A stretch of 64,000 nucleotides of DNA from Hybos culiciformis (GCA_964007475.1 OZ023273.1:83215712-83279711), one strand, 5' to 3'; shown: positions 1 to 13,480, counted from the first letter of the stretch. A program made the numbers and translations. Notes: generated by a model not told the origin, from the sequence alone.

Positions 1-74
1 TTATAAATGCAAATTATTGTTTTTTGTATTAAAATTCTTATTTATTTCAAATATATTGGTGCAATTAATTATTC

Positions 75-1375
75 TAACCAAGTCCTAGCTAAACCTCTGC
101 GCAACCTTTTCTGCCTTTCGTACTCACTTGGCATTTACCCCACCAAGTGGAAAGTTGTGCATGTTCAGCCTATTCCAAAAAAAGGCGATAAATGCGATCC
201 CTCTAACTACAGGCCCATTGCCCTTACTTCTATTCTTTCCAAAGTAATGGAATCCCTTATTAACATTAAAGTTAAAAAATGCCTAGAAGACAACAAATTG
301 CTAAGTGACCAGCAATATGGTTTTCGTACGAATAGATCGACTGGTGATCTAATGGTATATTTATCCGACAAGCTCAATACCAGTCTTCAAAACTCCGGTG
401 AGGCTTGTGTTGTTGCTTTGGATATAGCTAAGACTTTTCATCGAGTGTGGCACTCGCCCTGATTTTTAAAGTTAAATCAATTTGTCTAGGATCAGCCTTT
501 GTCAATTGGATCAGCCTTTGTCAATTGGATCAGCAACTTTTTGTCTGGCCGCTCTATTCGTGCCGATGACAGTAACTTGGTAGCATGCTGCGATTTTATT
601 AATAGGAAATCAGCATCTTCGACCTTTCCAAAATTTCACAATGGGGTGTTCTCAACAGAGTTAAGTTCAACGGATCCAAAACCCAATGCTGCCTAATTTC
701 TAGAAAGCTGTCAACTTTCGATCCCCAATTTACTTTAAAAGGAGAAAGTATTGCCAAATCTGGAAGCCTTGACATTTAAGGTTCGAAAATAACTAGCGAT
801 TTAACCTGGAAAATTCATATTTTCGAAACGGCTAAAAACGAAGCTAAATGTTTAGGTTTTCTAAAAAGATGTATACAATACTTTTCCCCCTCTGATCTCT
901 TAAAATTCTACAAATCCTACATACGACCGAAAATAGAATATAATTCGCATATATGGGCTGGTGCTCCTAAAACCTATCTTCAGTACCTGGAAAAAGTCCA
1001 GAGGAGGGCTATTAGATTGATTAATAATAACCAAACCACCAGCTCATCACTCAACCAGCGTTGCAGTGTAGCTGCACTTTCCATTTTTTATAATTACTTT
1101 GTTGGAACAGATACGTGTTCGCTGGAAGTAAAAGCCCTACTTCCTCTATTTTTCAAAATTCGCAGATGTGATAGAACCGCAGCTTCGGAGATTCGTTTTC
1201 AGTTTGCACCTCGACAATGTGGAATGCTCTCCCATCAAAATTGTTCACGACAGCTGGCTGACGTTTGATTTACGACTTGTGCCGTTTTAAGAAGAGTGTA
1301 AATTTTTAAGTATAAAAGATATAAAAGGTATAAAAGGTTTGGTAACTTTAATAAAAAATAAAAAAAAAATATAGA
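75..1375 (+). pseudogene. LINE-I copy 1, 5'-truncated reverse transcriptase fragment
   Basis: Remnant of a jockey-like non-LTR retrotransposon. Bases 80-460 encode RT blocks with the motifs VQPIPKKGDKCDPSNYRPIA, QQYGFRTNRSTGDL and VALDIAKTFHRVWH, where family members have AFDRVW. The frame then breaks. A 19-bp stretch (atcagcctttgtcaattgg) is duplicated in tandem at about 500-535, the conserved FADDSNL region is reduced to ADDSNL with a large deletion before it, and several stops follow. C-terminal RT sequence (YIRPKIEYNSHIWAGAP region) continues to about 1270 in shifting frames. It ends in a TTTGGTAACTTTAATAAAAA-like tail, the same 3' end as the copy at 9.5-11.2 kb. Non-functional. The 5' boundary near base 75 is approximate. 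Confidence 0.88.
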
Positions 1376-1504
1376 AAAAAAAACAAGGAATTTGGTAATG
1401 GTAGCTGTAATATACTTATCCATTAATATAATTTGATAAATATTAAAATACCACCTTTTTTATATAAAAAAAAATTTATTGCTTCACAAAAAAAAAACAG
1501 TTAA

Positions 1505-1530
1505 ATAATAATAATAATAATAATAATTAT
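1505..1530. repeat. (AAT)n microsatellite
   Basis: About eight perfect AAT/ATA units between the LINE-I tail and the mRpS6 pseudogene. Confidence 0.9.
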
Positions 1531-1555
1531 TAGCTAAGCATTTCAAAATATCTAT

Positions 1556-1975
1556 TTATTTTTGGAATGGATAATAATCCATACCAGAATTATATTTAAA
1601 TTTAGGGTTTTTCTTCTGTTGATCTAATTTTATCATTTCTTGAATATCCTTACGATAATCTCTGATGGTAGTAATTCCTCATGCAATGTACATTCAAAGT
1701 TCTCGTGTTATATCAAATTCACATCCCCATTATTCTGTTAAATCAGTTATATTATTTGGAGCAGTATCAAATTTGAAAATAAAATAACTTCCTTTTTTGT
1801 GTGCTAAACCATGAACGCTTGTTTTGTGTGGCAATTTACGATGTCCTAAATTTTCCAATTTTCAAATAAATCCACCTTTATCAATAATTGCATCAGATGT
1901 TCGTTTTAAACTTGAAATTATCTCTGGTCGGAACATTAGACGTACAACCAAAGCAAGTTCGTATGTAAGGATATC
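1556..1975 (-). pseudogene. mRpS6: Mitochondrial ribosomal protein S6 (bS6m) pseudogene
   Basis: Minus-strand translation with frame repair gives the bS6m fold. It opens with TYELALVVRLMFRPEIISSL, followed by an IDKGGFI-KLENLGHRKLP segment, then SVHGLAHKKGSYFIFKFDTA, then ECTLHEELLP, and ends DYYPFQK plus stop, the usual insect C-terminus. The normal protein is a small-subunit protein of the mitoribosome, about 120-150 aa. In-frame stops (TGA where Arg is expected after GGFI, and TAA after DLTE) and at least one frameshift near ECTLHEE break it. The start codon is not preserved: bases read I-L-T-Y where M-P-x-Y is expected. No intron is visible, so a retrocopy is possible, but I see no clear poly(A) tail. 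No open frame remains long enough to stand out by length alone. Confidence 0.82.
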
Positions 1976-3185
1976 GATAATTTTCTAAAAATTTAAATAA
2001 AATTAATATAAAAAATAGGTAAATAAATTTGACTGGACAATATAGCTTAAAACGCAGAAAACTTTCTTAGAATTATTCCAAGTTATTTAAGAAATTATAA
2101 GAAGTTATTTTGTAAAAAGAGGTAGGCAGTATTTTCTCATTTTCTTTTTACTTTTCACAATAATAATCAACAAGATTAAAAAAATTAAAGTCTTTTGCCT
2201 TGCGTTTCTACTAGTTTGGGGGGATAACCAATAACAATTAAGTAAACAGTAAATGACTAAGAATGTCAGATCAACATGATCCGAAAATATTATGGGTAGA
2301 GAACGTAATCTAAATTCGCATGTAGGTATCTTGTAGTATAATGTTTTATAAATTTTGTAGCAAATATTTTAGTAGGCAAGAATATACATAATTAATAATA
2401 ACAGTGTATCTACCTACTTATTGCTTAAAACATTAGTTATTAGTAACTTATTCAAACATTTTTAAGACATTCATTATTGGACAGAATTTTTTTCATTATT
2501 GGGCAATATTTTATTTTTTTTTTAGTAATTGTAAAGATATTTCTAGCTGAATCAAGAAAGGTTTTTAATTCCACGTCCACCAGCACCAAAGAATCGATCA
2601 TTGAAATTTTGTTATGAATTTATATATTCCGTTGAATCATAAAAATAAAATTTTTCGACTGGTATCCAAATATTATTTTATTTTTATCGAATATCGAAAT
2701 AAATTAAAAAAATATTTTTCTGAAACAAATTTAAAAATAAACACAAAATTGACGTTTGGAAATTTCTAATTATACCACGATAGCAAAATCTAAAATGCCG
2801 GGAACAAACAGCCTACAAAACTTTGCTACAAAGAAACATCGAGTCCAGTAAGATGTACAATATTTGGAATCACATATTAGAAGTTTCAGAGCAAATATTG
2901 GGTGGGGTCCAACTTCGAACATCTGTACTAGATGTGATAGCTGCCCTACAAAAAATTTGCAAATTTTATTTCATTTTTTCTTTTTTTCAGGAGGATTCTT
3001 AACATGCCAGACGACTGGTATCGAAATTCCTCGAAGGGGGGAATATTGGTTGGGCTTTGGTCCAACTTGAGCCAACAAAACCGTTAATAAGTGAAAAATT
3101 GATGAGAATACTTCTACAAATGTCTTCAAAGGGCAAAGAAAATATGATTGATTATTTGAAATTTTGGATTTACTTGAAAAAGGAA
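1976..3185. other. AT-rich spacer, no gene recognised
   Basis: No supported coding frame. An imperfect direct repeat around ATATTGG-TGGG-TCCAACTT occurs at about 2895-2915 and 3042-3070. It immediately precedes the ZBED/hAT fragment and could be part of the same decayed element. Confidence 0.5.
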
Positions 3186-3186
3186 T

Positions 3187-3600
3187 GAAGATGATCACGT
3201 CCACTGTGTGTTATTTGTCAAGAAATGCTAACTAATGAGAGAGACCTAGTAAATTATTGCGACATTTTGAAACGAAACATCCTGATTTAAAAAATAAACC
3301 AATCGATTATTTTAAAAGGAATTTACAGGAATTAAATAATTCAAAAAATCTGCTTTCCCACTTTACTAGCATTAAAGAAAAAAGCTCTGCTCGCCTCATA
3401 CCTCATTAGTTTGCGCATTGCACAATCTGGTAAGCCCCATACCGTTGAATAGTCTTTAGTACTTCTAGTGCTAAAACATGATGAGTTATGTTTGGAGAGA
3501 AGAGCTTAAAGGAAATAGAATCAATTCCACTTTCCATAACACTGTTGTTCGTAGAATTGTTGAAATATCTAATTAGGTAGAAAATCACCTTTTTTTAAAC
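3187..3600 (+). pseudogene. ZBED/SCAND3-like hAT transposase fragment
   Basis: Frame-shifted relic of a BED-finger hAT transposase, of the kind annotated as ZBED5/SCAND3-like. After small frame repairs it reads ICQEMLTNE (finger cysteines), then KLLRHFETKHPDLKNKPIDY (finger histidines plus linker) at about 3249-3310, then ASYLISLRIAQSGKPHTVE at 3393-3450, then MMSYVWREELKG and NTVVRRIVEIS up to about 3575. These blocks are collinear with that family, where SLRIAKAGKPHTI-like and NTVSRRI-like motifs precede the catalytic core. At least three frameshifts or stops, and no catalytic domain follows. No termini or target duplication identified. Confidence 0.72.
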
Positions 3601-6600
3601 TTTTTTGACAAATAAAGGACAAAATATAGAATAACAATGGAAAAGGAGGGCAAAATGAGGAATCACAAAAAAAGGACGACACTTTTTTTACTATCACTAA
3701 AGGAAGGCAAAAGGTGAAAATCAATTTTAAATTATTAGCATTGTGGTTTTAGTTGACACACATGTGCATACGTACTGCTTACATAACATATCTTAAAGTT
3801 GTATGTCGAAGACTACCAAATAATTTTTTTTTTTCAAATTTCCTTATCCGCCTGAAAATACGCAATAATTTGGCTATTAGGCTAAAATTATTTGAAATAT
3901 TTATTTTTGGTTAAAACAATTAAAATACCTTTCCATTTATTAATTAAAGAATCGATTTAGACAACTAAAAATTTGTATCAAGTTTAATTTTGATTTCATA
4001 ACTTAGTGAAATCTATAGTTTTTTCTGTCATATCAAAAATAATTGCTAAAAGAATAACTGGACAAATTTATTGAAAATTTATTGAAAATTCAATAGGTTA
4101 GGTCAGTTACTTTTTTGTCTTTATTTTCATGATACGTAATTAAATAATAAATACAAAATGGAGATTTCAAAAATTATCATTTTAAGCCCACTTCGTTCAT
4201 TAGGTCAAAAGTTATAGAAGTTTCTTCTTCGATAAAAACAATACTACGGCGAAAAATTAAAATGGCTCTATTCAAGTGAACCACCTGTTTCTAATTTTTT
4301 TGTGATTGTTTTTCAATTTGGCAGAGACTAGTTCATAATTTTTGTGAATTATGGTACATTAGTTTTAATGTAAAAAAAAATCTAAAATTTTTTTAAAGTG
4401 ACTCAAATTAAGCAAATTTAAATTTGACATTATTATAAGATCCAGGAGTAATTTAAACTTAAAAAATATGTAACATCTACATAAATAATATATTATTGTA
4501 TAAATACGTTCATAGTAAATAAAATATATTAAATTTTGTTTTAATTCTTTGTTGGGACAAACCTTTCTCTATTAATTATTTATTAACTCTTATCATTGTT
4601 CTACCCACTTATTGATCAGAAAATTGGTACTAGAAATTTTTTTAATTACAAGTTTTCTTTAATTCAAATTATTTTCAAAAGTTATGGAATCAGTTGATAA
4701 GATTCAAGATTTTATTTTAACGAAAATAGTTTTTATTGAAGCATTTTATGATTGGATGAATTTTACAAAGCGTATAAAAGGGTATCAAATGATATAACAA
4801 ATACAACGTCATTTTATTCAAAAAAATACTACTTGTATTATTTGGTGTTATGCTATTCGTAACAAAAACTGTTAAGCCAATTTCTACTATTTTCAAACTG
4901 TTTTATCAAAAATGAAACTTTGTACGATAATCGACTATGAAAGAATTAACATAATGAAGGAACTGAAATGTAAAGTGGATAAAAAAAATATTTATAAATT
5001 TTAGTGAAGAAAAAAATATTAAAGTTTTTCTGTTGAAGTAAAATATAATACTGCGAATTTGTTATTTTCATTCGAAAGAAAATACAAAATTTATTATTTC
5101 AAACATATAAAATTAACTTCTGATGTGAACTTTATTGTTCCTAAAATAAATACATACTTGTGAACAATATTATGATTGTGTTCAAACAAAAAAAAAATTT
5201 ATAACAAATAAACTTATTATACCTAATTTTGCAACATTTTAAAAATATTTTTTAAAAATATTTTTAAAGTGATAAATAAATAATAATGAATTAACCCACT
5301 TAGCAATAATATTTTGGGCTCATTTTTTGTTTTTATTTATTCGCTAAACATACTTGATTAAAATATTTATTATTGGAATTTTCTTATTTGAATTTAAGAA
5401 TTTGTAGTCCATCGATAATATTGTTTAATAATTTCAAATGAAATTTCAAAAAAAAAAAAAAATAGAATGTCAAACAAAAATTTTTTTCTTAAGTTTTCAT
5501 AAGTTTTATATTTTTCTTATTTAATAAAGGGACCCTTGATCCACCTTTTTTTTGTTGTTGAAAATTCCACGGCACTAGTAATGTACATAACTTTAGGATT
5601 CTGAATGTAAACGTGATGCTTCTTTCAAACGCATATAATTTTTTCCAAGTTTTAAAATAATTTTGTTAATTTTATTTTTTTGTAATAAATCTTTTTAGTT
5701 TTTGTTAGAAAATTGAAACACATAAAATTTTTTCTTTTTATTTGTGTAAAGAAGGACATTCAAATTATTTTTCTTTTTTATTTTTGATTCGGATCTTGAA
5801 TCTGTTCTAATTTTGAATGTGTTTCATTCATTAAAGCTGAGATATGAACTCATAAGCGCTTTAATGTCCGTTACATATCAAACAATTTGATAAGACTGAA
5901 ACAGTAGAATAATTCTAGAAGTTTTCTTATAATATTAAGATAAAAACTGTTTGGTTTCTAAATGAATATTTCAATTTACAGAAGATTACTATGTTTATTA
6001 AAACATTTGGTAAAGCCGGTATTCAATAAAAAAAAGGAAGATAAAACAGATAAGAAGCCTCATATAATTTCCACAATATTTTTTTTTGTACACAGATCGA
6101 TCAACTCTATTGAGAGAATTTAGATAACTGATATTCAGTCATTCGCCCACTTTATGTCATTTGAGCTACAAATAAATTGCTATTATACTTAATAAATCAA
6201 ATTTTCATTACCTGATCATTTTCAGGTGGAAAATAATTTTTTTTTCCATAAACCACATTAAAAATAAACGCTCATTAAATTACTTCCTTTTATCTATTTT
6301 TAGTTTAAGAGTCTGACAATCAATACAATTTTTAATAATATAATATTCATTACAACGAGCCTATAGAGAATATGATGATGAAACAACTTTTAAAGTACAT
6401 CTCATATTACTCACTTCTTTTCTCTTAGTAATGAAACTCAAAATTAGAAAATATTCTGTAGTCATTTAGACTCTGCAAAATTTCAACGGTTACGTATTAT
6501 TTATTTATATTTACCTCAACATTTCAAGAGAATTTTAGGTACATATAAAATTAAAGTATGTTAGGCAAACAAAATTATATGTGTTATACAAATATGTATA

Positions 6601-8237
6601 CTGTGATGATAAAAAAAACCATATGTATTAAAAAAATATTTAAACTTATAAAATAGTTATTGTTAACTGAAAATTAATTTAGCTTTTGTTTAGTACGGTA
6701 AACAAACTTCATATATTATGAAATATTTGTTTAATAATTAACAAGCTTCCGCAATTGTATACACAAAATACCTGTAGGGCTCTGCAACTACATAACTGAA
6801 ACTACACAAATAATAAACATGAAAGTAAAGCAAATAAAATTTGGTAGTAAACAATAACAACTTACATGTTATTAATAATATTATTTTATTTTCTTTGAAT
6901 GGATAAATTTTTAGAAAATAAAACTTGATGATGTTCGTGCTGTAATTATCGATTTATCATTGGTTTAATATCGCAAAGACTTTGTTGTTAGTTCAACCCA
7001 CACATCAAACGGATCTAATTATTTAAATATGCTAGAAAGAAGGTTTTTTATTTTCTTTTATTTTTTAAATAATCGGAAACTTCACTTCAAAATTTTAGTG
7101 TGCAATAATGCAATTTATGATTTTATTAAATATTATTATATACAGAGACCTAGATTAGATATAAAACACATTAACTTATAATATTCAAGCGCTTAAAAAA
7201 AATTATATTTTAGGTTATACATATATCAATCAAGGATGGGAACAATATTATAATTTCGAGCTTTTCGAACATTTTGATTTGCGAAACTTTTTTAAAAAAA
7301 CTTTTAATAAACTGTAGCTTAAATGCGGATTTACTTCGATTTACGATACTTTAATTTAAAAATCTTACTCACAATTTGAAGTTCAACATTTTTTTAGGTT
7401 CCTTTAGTACCATGGATACCTGTACGAATCCTTGGAAAACATCGGTGTATAATTTTTTTTTAAGTTTCTTTAATCAACATCTATTTACGCAGATACTAAT
7501 TCTCATTGAAATCCATTAAAATTTAAAAGAAAGTAGATATATAAATTTTTTATGCATATTATTTGGAAAACCCTTTGACCGGTTGAGAGCCTCTAACTGT
7601 TCAACCAATGTTATGTCGACGTGAAAGTGAATAAGATTGCACATATTTTGGCGTTTATTTTTGTGACGGACCGTCGAGCGAACGACCATTTAATAAAAAT
7701 ATATAGTCCTGACCCAAAACAAACAATTTCTTACTATGAACTACACCAAACTGAAACATACAATAAAATTGGTTCAAATAGTTTTTCCATAATTCTAATT
7801 TTACTTTAAAGTTTTCAGAATTTTTCAATATTCCAAACTAAAGAAAATTTTTTAGCAAATAAAAATAAAAATAATTAAGAATGAAAAATCGCATTTTCAG
7901 ATCAAGATAATATTCCAACATCCCTGAATAATGTTGTCATCTAACATGGTCTTTATATAAATACATATACATATAATTTGATTTCGTGCCAAATCAGTAA
8001 TAATTAAGGAAAAAAAAACTTGAAAATTAAACATTATTATTAAATTTTTAAAATACACATTATATGTATTATTATTATTATATCCATACCTACCTATATA
8101 ATGTTTATTTATGTATTTTTTGTGCCAAAAACTTATATTTCATATCATTTTGCACGTGTTTTTATTTTCGCGAAAATCTTATCACGCACTATTTTTTTGT
8201 TTTTTTATTTAACTTTGTTACCTCATTCATAACATTT
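3601..8237. other. Long AT-rich stretch without recognisable genes
   Basis: 4.6 kb of AT-rich sequence with many A and T homopolymers. Short open frames exist (for example 7621-7809), but none has a motif, a convincing amino-acid composition or supporting context. I see no tRNA-like boxes or clear inverted termini here. Confidence 0.5.
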
Positions 8238-8245
8238 CTTCAGTC

Positions 8246-9147
8246 CAGGGTTGGACTGGCCCACCGGGACATTTCCCGGTGGGCCGGTAATATTTGGGCC
8301 GATAAATCAAAACTTTTTATTACTAATTATTTTAAAGATACAATAGAAACTGATTTAAATATATTTTGATTGGAAATTATTTTGGGAAAGAATCGAAGTA
8401 TAATAACTTCGAAAGTATGGTACTTAGTGCGCTGAACAATTTAACTTTGAAAATGCTGTAAACAGGAAAGTTATATTCAAAAAAATATTTGTTAATTGAT
8501 TCGATGAGATTCCAACTCTCTAGTCCTCTTTTATGCTAAAATATATTAAATGTATGAGATTTCGTTGGCCTGCAACTCATTTGACTTAGATTAAAATAAT
8601 TTAAATTCTGTTTTCAATTCCAAAATTTTAGTTTATTATAATCGTGATGTTTGGAAAGAAAATCGAATATAGATTATTTATTCAAAAAGTGTTATTAAAA
8701 TTTAAAGTTCAAAACCCATATTGGAATCAATTTAAAAAGATTTCATTAAAGTTTATATTTGAATAGTGTTAGTTGTATTCCCATAAAATTTGAAATTAAA
8801 GCAACATTTATGATATCAGAAAATTTAGAAATTTGCTATGGAGTTGTTGTAACTTGATTGGATCTCCTTTCCATTAGAGTGAAAATAGACGGATGGGTTC
8901 ATAATTCACAAATACTTAATTTAATTCTTTCCCAATATTCCAATTTAATTAACAATAATTCTAACAATTTTTCGTTCAGTTCCTATACTTTTTTTTTTTA
9001 TAGTATAGCGTATTTATTTGGGCCTATATTCTAAATAAGCATTACATTTTTTTATATAAAGAAGTCAATAAGCAATGTATTTATATAAAGAAATGGGCCG
9101 GTAGTCCAAAATTTCCCGGTTTAATTTTTATAGCCAGTCCAACCCTG
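8246..9147. mobile_element. Non-autonomous hAT element with perfect 8-bp TSD
   Basis: 902 bp. Terminal inverted repeats begin CAGGGTTGGACTGGC and end GCCAGTCCAACCCTG. The subterminal part (CCGGGACATTTCCCGGTGGG) has a partial counterpart, TTTCCCGGTTT, at the right end. Flanks are identical 8-bp duplications, CTTCAGTC at 8238-8245 and 9148-9155. An 8-bp TSD with a CAG-starting TIR is diagnostic of hAT. No transposase frame inside, so it would depend on an enzyme supplied in trans. The TIR resembles that of the element at 19676-20033, so they are probably related families. Confidence 0.93.
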
Positions 9148-9420
9148 CTTCAGTCTAATGTATATTTTATTATAATATATGTAATGAATGGGTAATCATT
9201 AGAAAACTAAAAAATATAATGAAAATTCATTTTTCAAAATGAATCCACTTTTTTACTTAGGAAGAAAGAAAAACGAGTATTTAGTATCAAAAATTCAAGA
9301 ATAAGGCATCGTGCCAATTTACTTGCAAGTTGTATTAAACAGATCTCAATTTAGACTTTTCTTTTATTAGTTTTCGATGTAAAATAAATGCAATTAACCT
9401 CAATCATTAAATTAGTTTGA

Positions 9421-9500
9421 CGTAAAAATTGGTTTACGATCAAATTGTATGACGATCAAATTAGTTAACGATGAAATTGTTTGCCGTTCAACTCTTCTTT
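9421..9500 (+). repeat. Degenerate GACGATCAAATT-type tandem repeat
   Basis: Four to five loose repeats of an ACGATCAAATT/ACGATGAAATT unit just upstream of LINE-I copy 2. They resemble in style the CGACGAATTG repeats at 38.1 kb. Confidence 0.5.
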
Positions 9501-9509
9501 TTGAAGAGT

Positions 9510-11165
9510 TTACTTTAGGCAACGTGCTGTTTTGAAAGCTCTCAAAAATCTGAATGTGAAAAAGTCAACTGGCCCTGTTGGTATTCCGGCTGTGGTCCTT
9601 AAACATACTGCCTCTGTTCTAGCTAAACCTCTGCGCAACCTTTTCTATCTTTCATATTTACTTGGCATTTACTCCACCAAGTGGAAAATTGTGCATGTTC
9701 AGCCTATTCCAAAAAAAGGCGATAAATGCGATCCCTCTGACTACAGGACAATTGCCCTAACTTCTATTCTTTCCAAAGTAATGAAATCCCTCATTAACAA
9801 TAAAGTTAAAAAATACATAGAATGCACCAAATTGCTAAGTGACCAGCAATATGGGTTTCGTACGAATAGATCGACTGGTAACCTGATGAGATATTTATCC
9901 CACAAGCTCAACGCCAGTCTTCACAACTCCGGTGAGGCTTGTGTTGTTGCTTTGGATATAGCTAAGGCTTTTGATCGAGTCTGGCACCCGGCTTTGATTT
10001 CTCAAGTTAAATCAATGGGTCTATGATGAGCCTTTGTCAACTGGATCAGTAACTTTCTGTCTGGTCGTTCTATTCGTGCTGTTGTCGATTGGTACCAGTC
10101 ACATGTTTTCAATATCAACTCCGGTGTACCCCAAGGGTATGTTCTCTCCCCAACCCTCTTTTTAATTTTCATCAATGATCTTCTTAAATCCACAGCTTCG
10201 CCGATGACAGTAACTTGGTAGCAAGCTACGATTTTATTAATAGGAAATCAGCATCCTCAAATGCTGTTACTACTAAACGAAACTTCTTGCAAAGTACCAT
10301 AAATCACGAACTTTCAAAAATTGCGCAATGGAGTCTTCTCAAAAGAGTTGAGTTTAACGCATCCAAAACTCAATGCTGCCTAGTTTCTAGAAAGCTGTCA
10401 ACTTTCGATCCCCGATTTTCTTTTCAAGGAGAAAGTATTGCCAAATCTGGAAGCCTTGACATTTTAGGTTCGAAAATAACTAGCGATTTAAGCTGGAAAA
10501 TTCATATTTTCGAAATTGCAAAAATCGCAGCATAATGTCTTGGTTTTTTAAAAAGATGTAAACAATAATTTTCTCCCTCTGATCTCCTTAACATTTACAA
10601 ATCCTACATACGACCAAAATTAGAATAAAATTCGCATATATGGGCTGGTGCTCCCAAAACCCACCTTTAATACCTGGACAAAGTTCAGAGAAGGGCTATT
10701 AGATTGATAAACAATCACCAAACCACCAGCTTATTAACATCACTCAATCACCGTCGTAATGTAGGTTCACTTTCTATCTTTTATAAATACCTTGTTGGAA
10801 TGGATACGTGTTCCCTGGAAGTAAAGTCCCTACTTCCTCAACTTCAAGTATTTTCACGCCAAACACGTACCGCTTCAATGTCACACCCATATTTCGTTAA
10901 AATTCCCAGATGTGATAGAACGATCTTCGGAGATCCGTTTTCTATTCGCACCTCGAGAATGTGGAATGCTCTCCCATCAGAATTGTTCCCGACAGCTGGC
11001 GGACGCTTGATTTACGACTTGCGCCGCTTTAAGAAGAGTGTAAATGATTACCTATTAACTGTCCCACTTTTTAATCCCGTCTAAACTTCCTCATTACCAA
11101 ATCCATACTTCCTTAAGTATAAAAGGTATCCCACCTAGTGATTTGGTAACTTAAAAAAAAATAAA
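9510..11165 (+). pseudogene. LINE-I copy 2, 5'-truncated reverse transcriptase
   Basis: Best preserved copy of LINE-I. The RT starts within the domain (LKNLNVKKSTGPVGIPAVVL), then VQPIPKKGDKCDPSDYRTIA, QQYGFRTNRSTGNLM and VALDIAKAFDRVWHPALI. A stop at about 10025 interrupts the frame. The next block (GVPQG region with a Pro-Gln-Gly to Pro-Gln-Gly-Tyr change, then NDLLKST) runs into a small deletion that removes most of the IHSFADDSNL catalytic motif seen in the third copy. The frame resumes at 10215-10535 and 10704-11084, the C-terminal part with IFGDPFSIRTSRMWNALPSE. It ends TTTGGTAACTTAAAAAAAAA. Jockey-type LINEs copy themselves by target-primed reverse transcription, so 5' truncation is the expected form. 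Confidence 0.9.
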
Positions 11166-11169
11166 AATA

Positions 11170-12584
11170 AAAAAAAAGTTGTGTACGATAAAATATTTTA
11201 CGTCCCAATTCTAATACGACCGAAGCAATGTACAAATAAATTGTAATCAGAAAACGGCGAAATGAGCATTCAATCGCTAATATTCTGAGATTTCGAGGTA
11301 TAGGTACATGTTGATTATAAAAAGAAATTTAATTTTTCTTGATACAAACTTAAGGACTGTGCTTATTTAGAGTACTTCCATTACAATGATTTAGCTATTA
11401 TTGCTATTATACTTAGCAAGTGAATTGGTTTTCTCTTTTTAATTTTTTTTTTTAGCCTTATTTTAAGTGGGTGATGTATAATAAAAAATCAACAAATTTG
11501 CCAACAAAAGAGCAAAAATAAAATGTATATATAATATATATATAATTGATCGTGCAAGAAAAACGTTTATTATATGTACATATATTTAAGAGTCAGTAGA
11601 CATAAAACGTGCACATAAGTTTAATAGGCGCAATTTATCCAAAGTATTTATAATATATATATTTAAAAAAAAAAAGCTATTAATACGATTTTATCAAAAA
11701 ATTTATCTTAAAATGATTAGGCATTGATTTTAATTTGTGATTAAATTAAATATATATTATTTCTAATTGCAATTCCTGTTTATTTTATTTTTTTTTTTTC
11801 AATTCTAATAGACGTACAGTATATGTTCAATTGAAAATACAAGTTAGGTTTTTTTTTCAACAGCTGTGTGGTTTAACAGTTGTTAAATACACTGGCTACG
11901 ATAGCGCGTTAAAGTGAATTTTTTTACATGAAAAATAAAAAAAAAGATATTTTAAGTATAAATACACTATTCGATCAATAAAAATTGCACGAATAAATTT
12001 TTATCAGTATACATGATCTGGATCTGCAATTTAAATATTTTTTTTTATTTTTATACGTATTAAGCAAATAGTTTTTAGATTATTTTAGAATAATAGTTGT
12101 TATCTTTAAAACAGTAATTTCATTTAAAAAAAAAGTTAGTTTTACACCTAACTTAAAGGTCATGTTATACATATTTATATATTTATAATTATAGTATGAG
12201 AATTTTTTATGATAACGCAAATTTTAGAAATTCTCCCAAACTAATTTCAATAAATAGAACGGATATTTCTGGAGTGGAATTTTTTTTTTTTAATATTGTG
12301 GCTTGACGGAATGCTTTCATTGGTGACATACTGCTTTTTGAAGACTTTTTTTTTGTTTGGACAATAAGTTACATTTAGTCTTAGTTTTGAGTTTCCGTAA
12401 TTTACATGTAATACACAATTATATTACTGAAATTACGTAATTTATATCTAACAAGAACTGATTATATCATTTACATTATTTGAATTTTCCCAGGACAAAT
12501 GTGAGAGAAAAATTTTATTTCAAAATCTTTAATTCATAACGTGTGTACCCACCTCTAAAGCGTTTATTGGTTAAATTAATCTAG
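11170..12584. other. AT-rich spacer
   Basis: No coding signal. Contains (AT)n tracts around 11525-11590 and 11650-11670 and long T-runs. Confidence 0.55.
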
Positions 12585-12700
12585 ATCTAGACTAAAGTGA
12601 CCATGTGATCAGATTTTCGCCGAACTGTGTTTGTTCAGATTTTTGATTTTAGAAAAAATAATATAAAAAAGGGTCAATTTGTTACAAAAAAATATTTATT

Positions 12701-12973
12701 TTATTCATTTTCATCAACTTGAGTTGATGTCGATGCTACAGCATTCAAATATTTATTTTGTCCTTTAATTTTTCTTAAAATTTCTGGTTTTGATCTGATA
12801 TAATTGTAAAACTCAATACAATCAAAATCAAAATTGTGTTTTACAAATAAAATTGACTTCACATGTAATCTGGTTTTGTCTGAACTCCATATTTTATTTA
12901 TAGTAGAAAAAATTCTTTCTACTGCAGCAGATGTTCCTGGTAAAGAGAATGCATATTCGACAATTTTTGACAT
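12701..12973 (-). pseudogene. hAT transposase C-terminal dimerisation domain
   Basis: 90 codons ending at a natural stop. SLPGTSAAVERIFSTINKIW followed by KTRLHVKSI is the conserved C-terminal hAT dimerisation motif, normally preceded by several hundred residues of BED finger and RNase H-like core. The upstream part is absent. A short GTGTTTGCGACATTATATCT-type sequence follows instead. A fragment of the transposase of the surrounding element, not functional on its own. Confidence 0.88.
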
Positions 12974-13440
12974 TATGTCGCATTATACCTAACTGTGTTT
13001 GCGACATTATATCTAACTGTGTCTTAATAAGCATTGTTGACAATAAAGTGAAATTCTATCATAACAGTGTTGTTTGACACAATTAATTTCGCTACCATAC
13101 TCGTACCGTTTGATCTGCGAATCTTCGTTCCAACTAATTAATAAAATCTACAGTCCACTTACCATCAATTTTCCATCAACTAGAGAACCGAAATGTGTAT
13201 AATCATTGTTCATGCGATCTTTTTTTTGAAGTTAATACTTCTTTAGGCGCGTTGTATGATTTTTGATGGAGGGTAAAAATCTATTTTCAAATTCGAGTCT
13301 CGCAAACGCGTGAGATTTTTTCTCACAAAAATAAGAATAAGAATACTCAAAATACGACTCGAATTTGAAAAATGTACAAAAAAAAATGAGTAGTTATTTA
13401 TTAGAATTTTTTTATTAGATTTTTATTAATTATTCCTTCA

Positions 13441-13480
13441 TCGGGGTTCGAACCTGCGTTCTTAGCATTGCAATCCGCCA
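13441..13480 (-). other. tRNA-like 3' half with B box (minus strand)
   Basis: Reads GGATTGCAATGCTAAGAACG followed by CAGGTTCGAACCCC on the minus strand. GGTTCGAACCC is a perfect Pol III B box. The 5' half with an A box is missing. It pairs with the + strand copy at 13528-13570, forming a hairpin with a loop of about 46 bases. Confidence 0.6.

Noticed and set aside
7621..7809. Short open frame as a gene
   Set aside because: 62 codons, no motif, AT-driven composition, no context.
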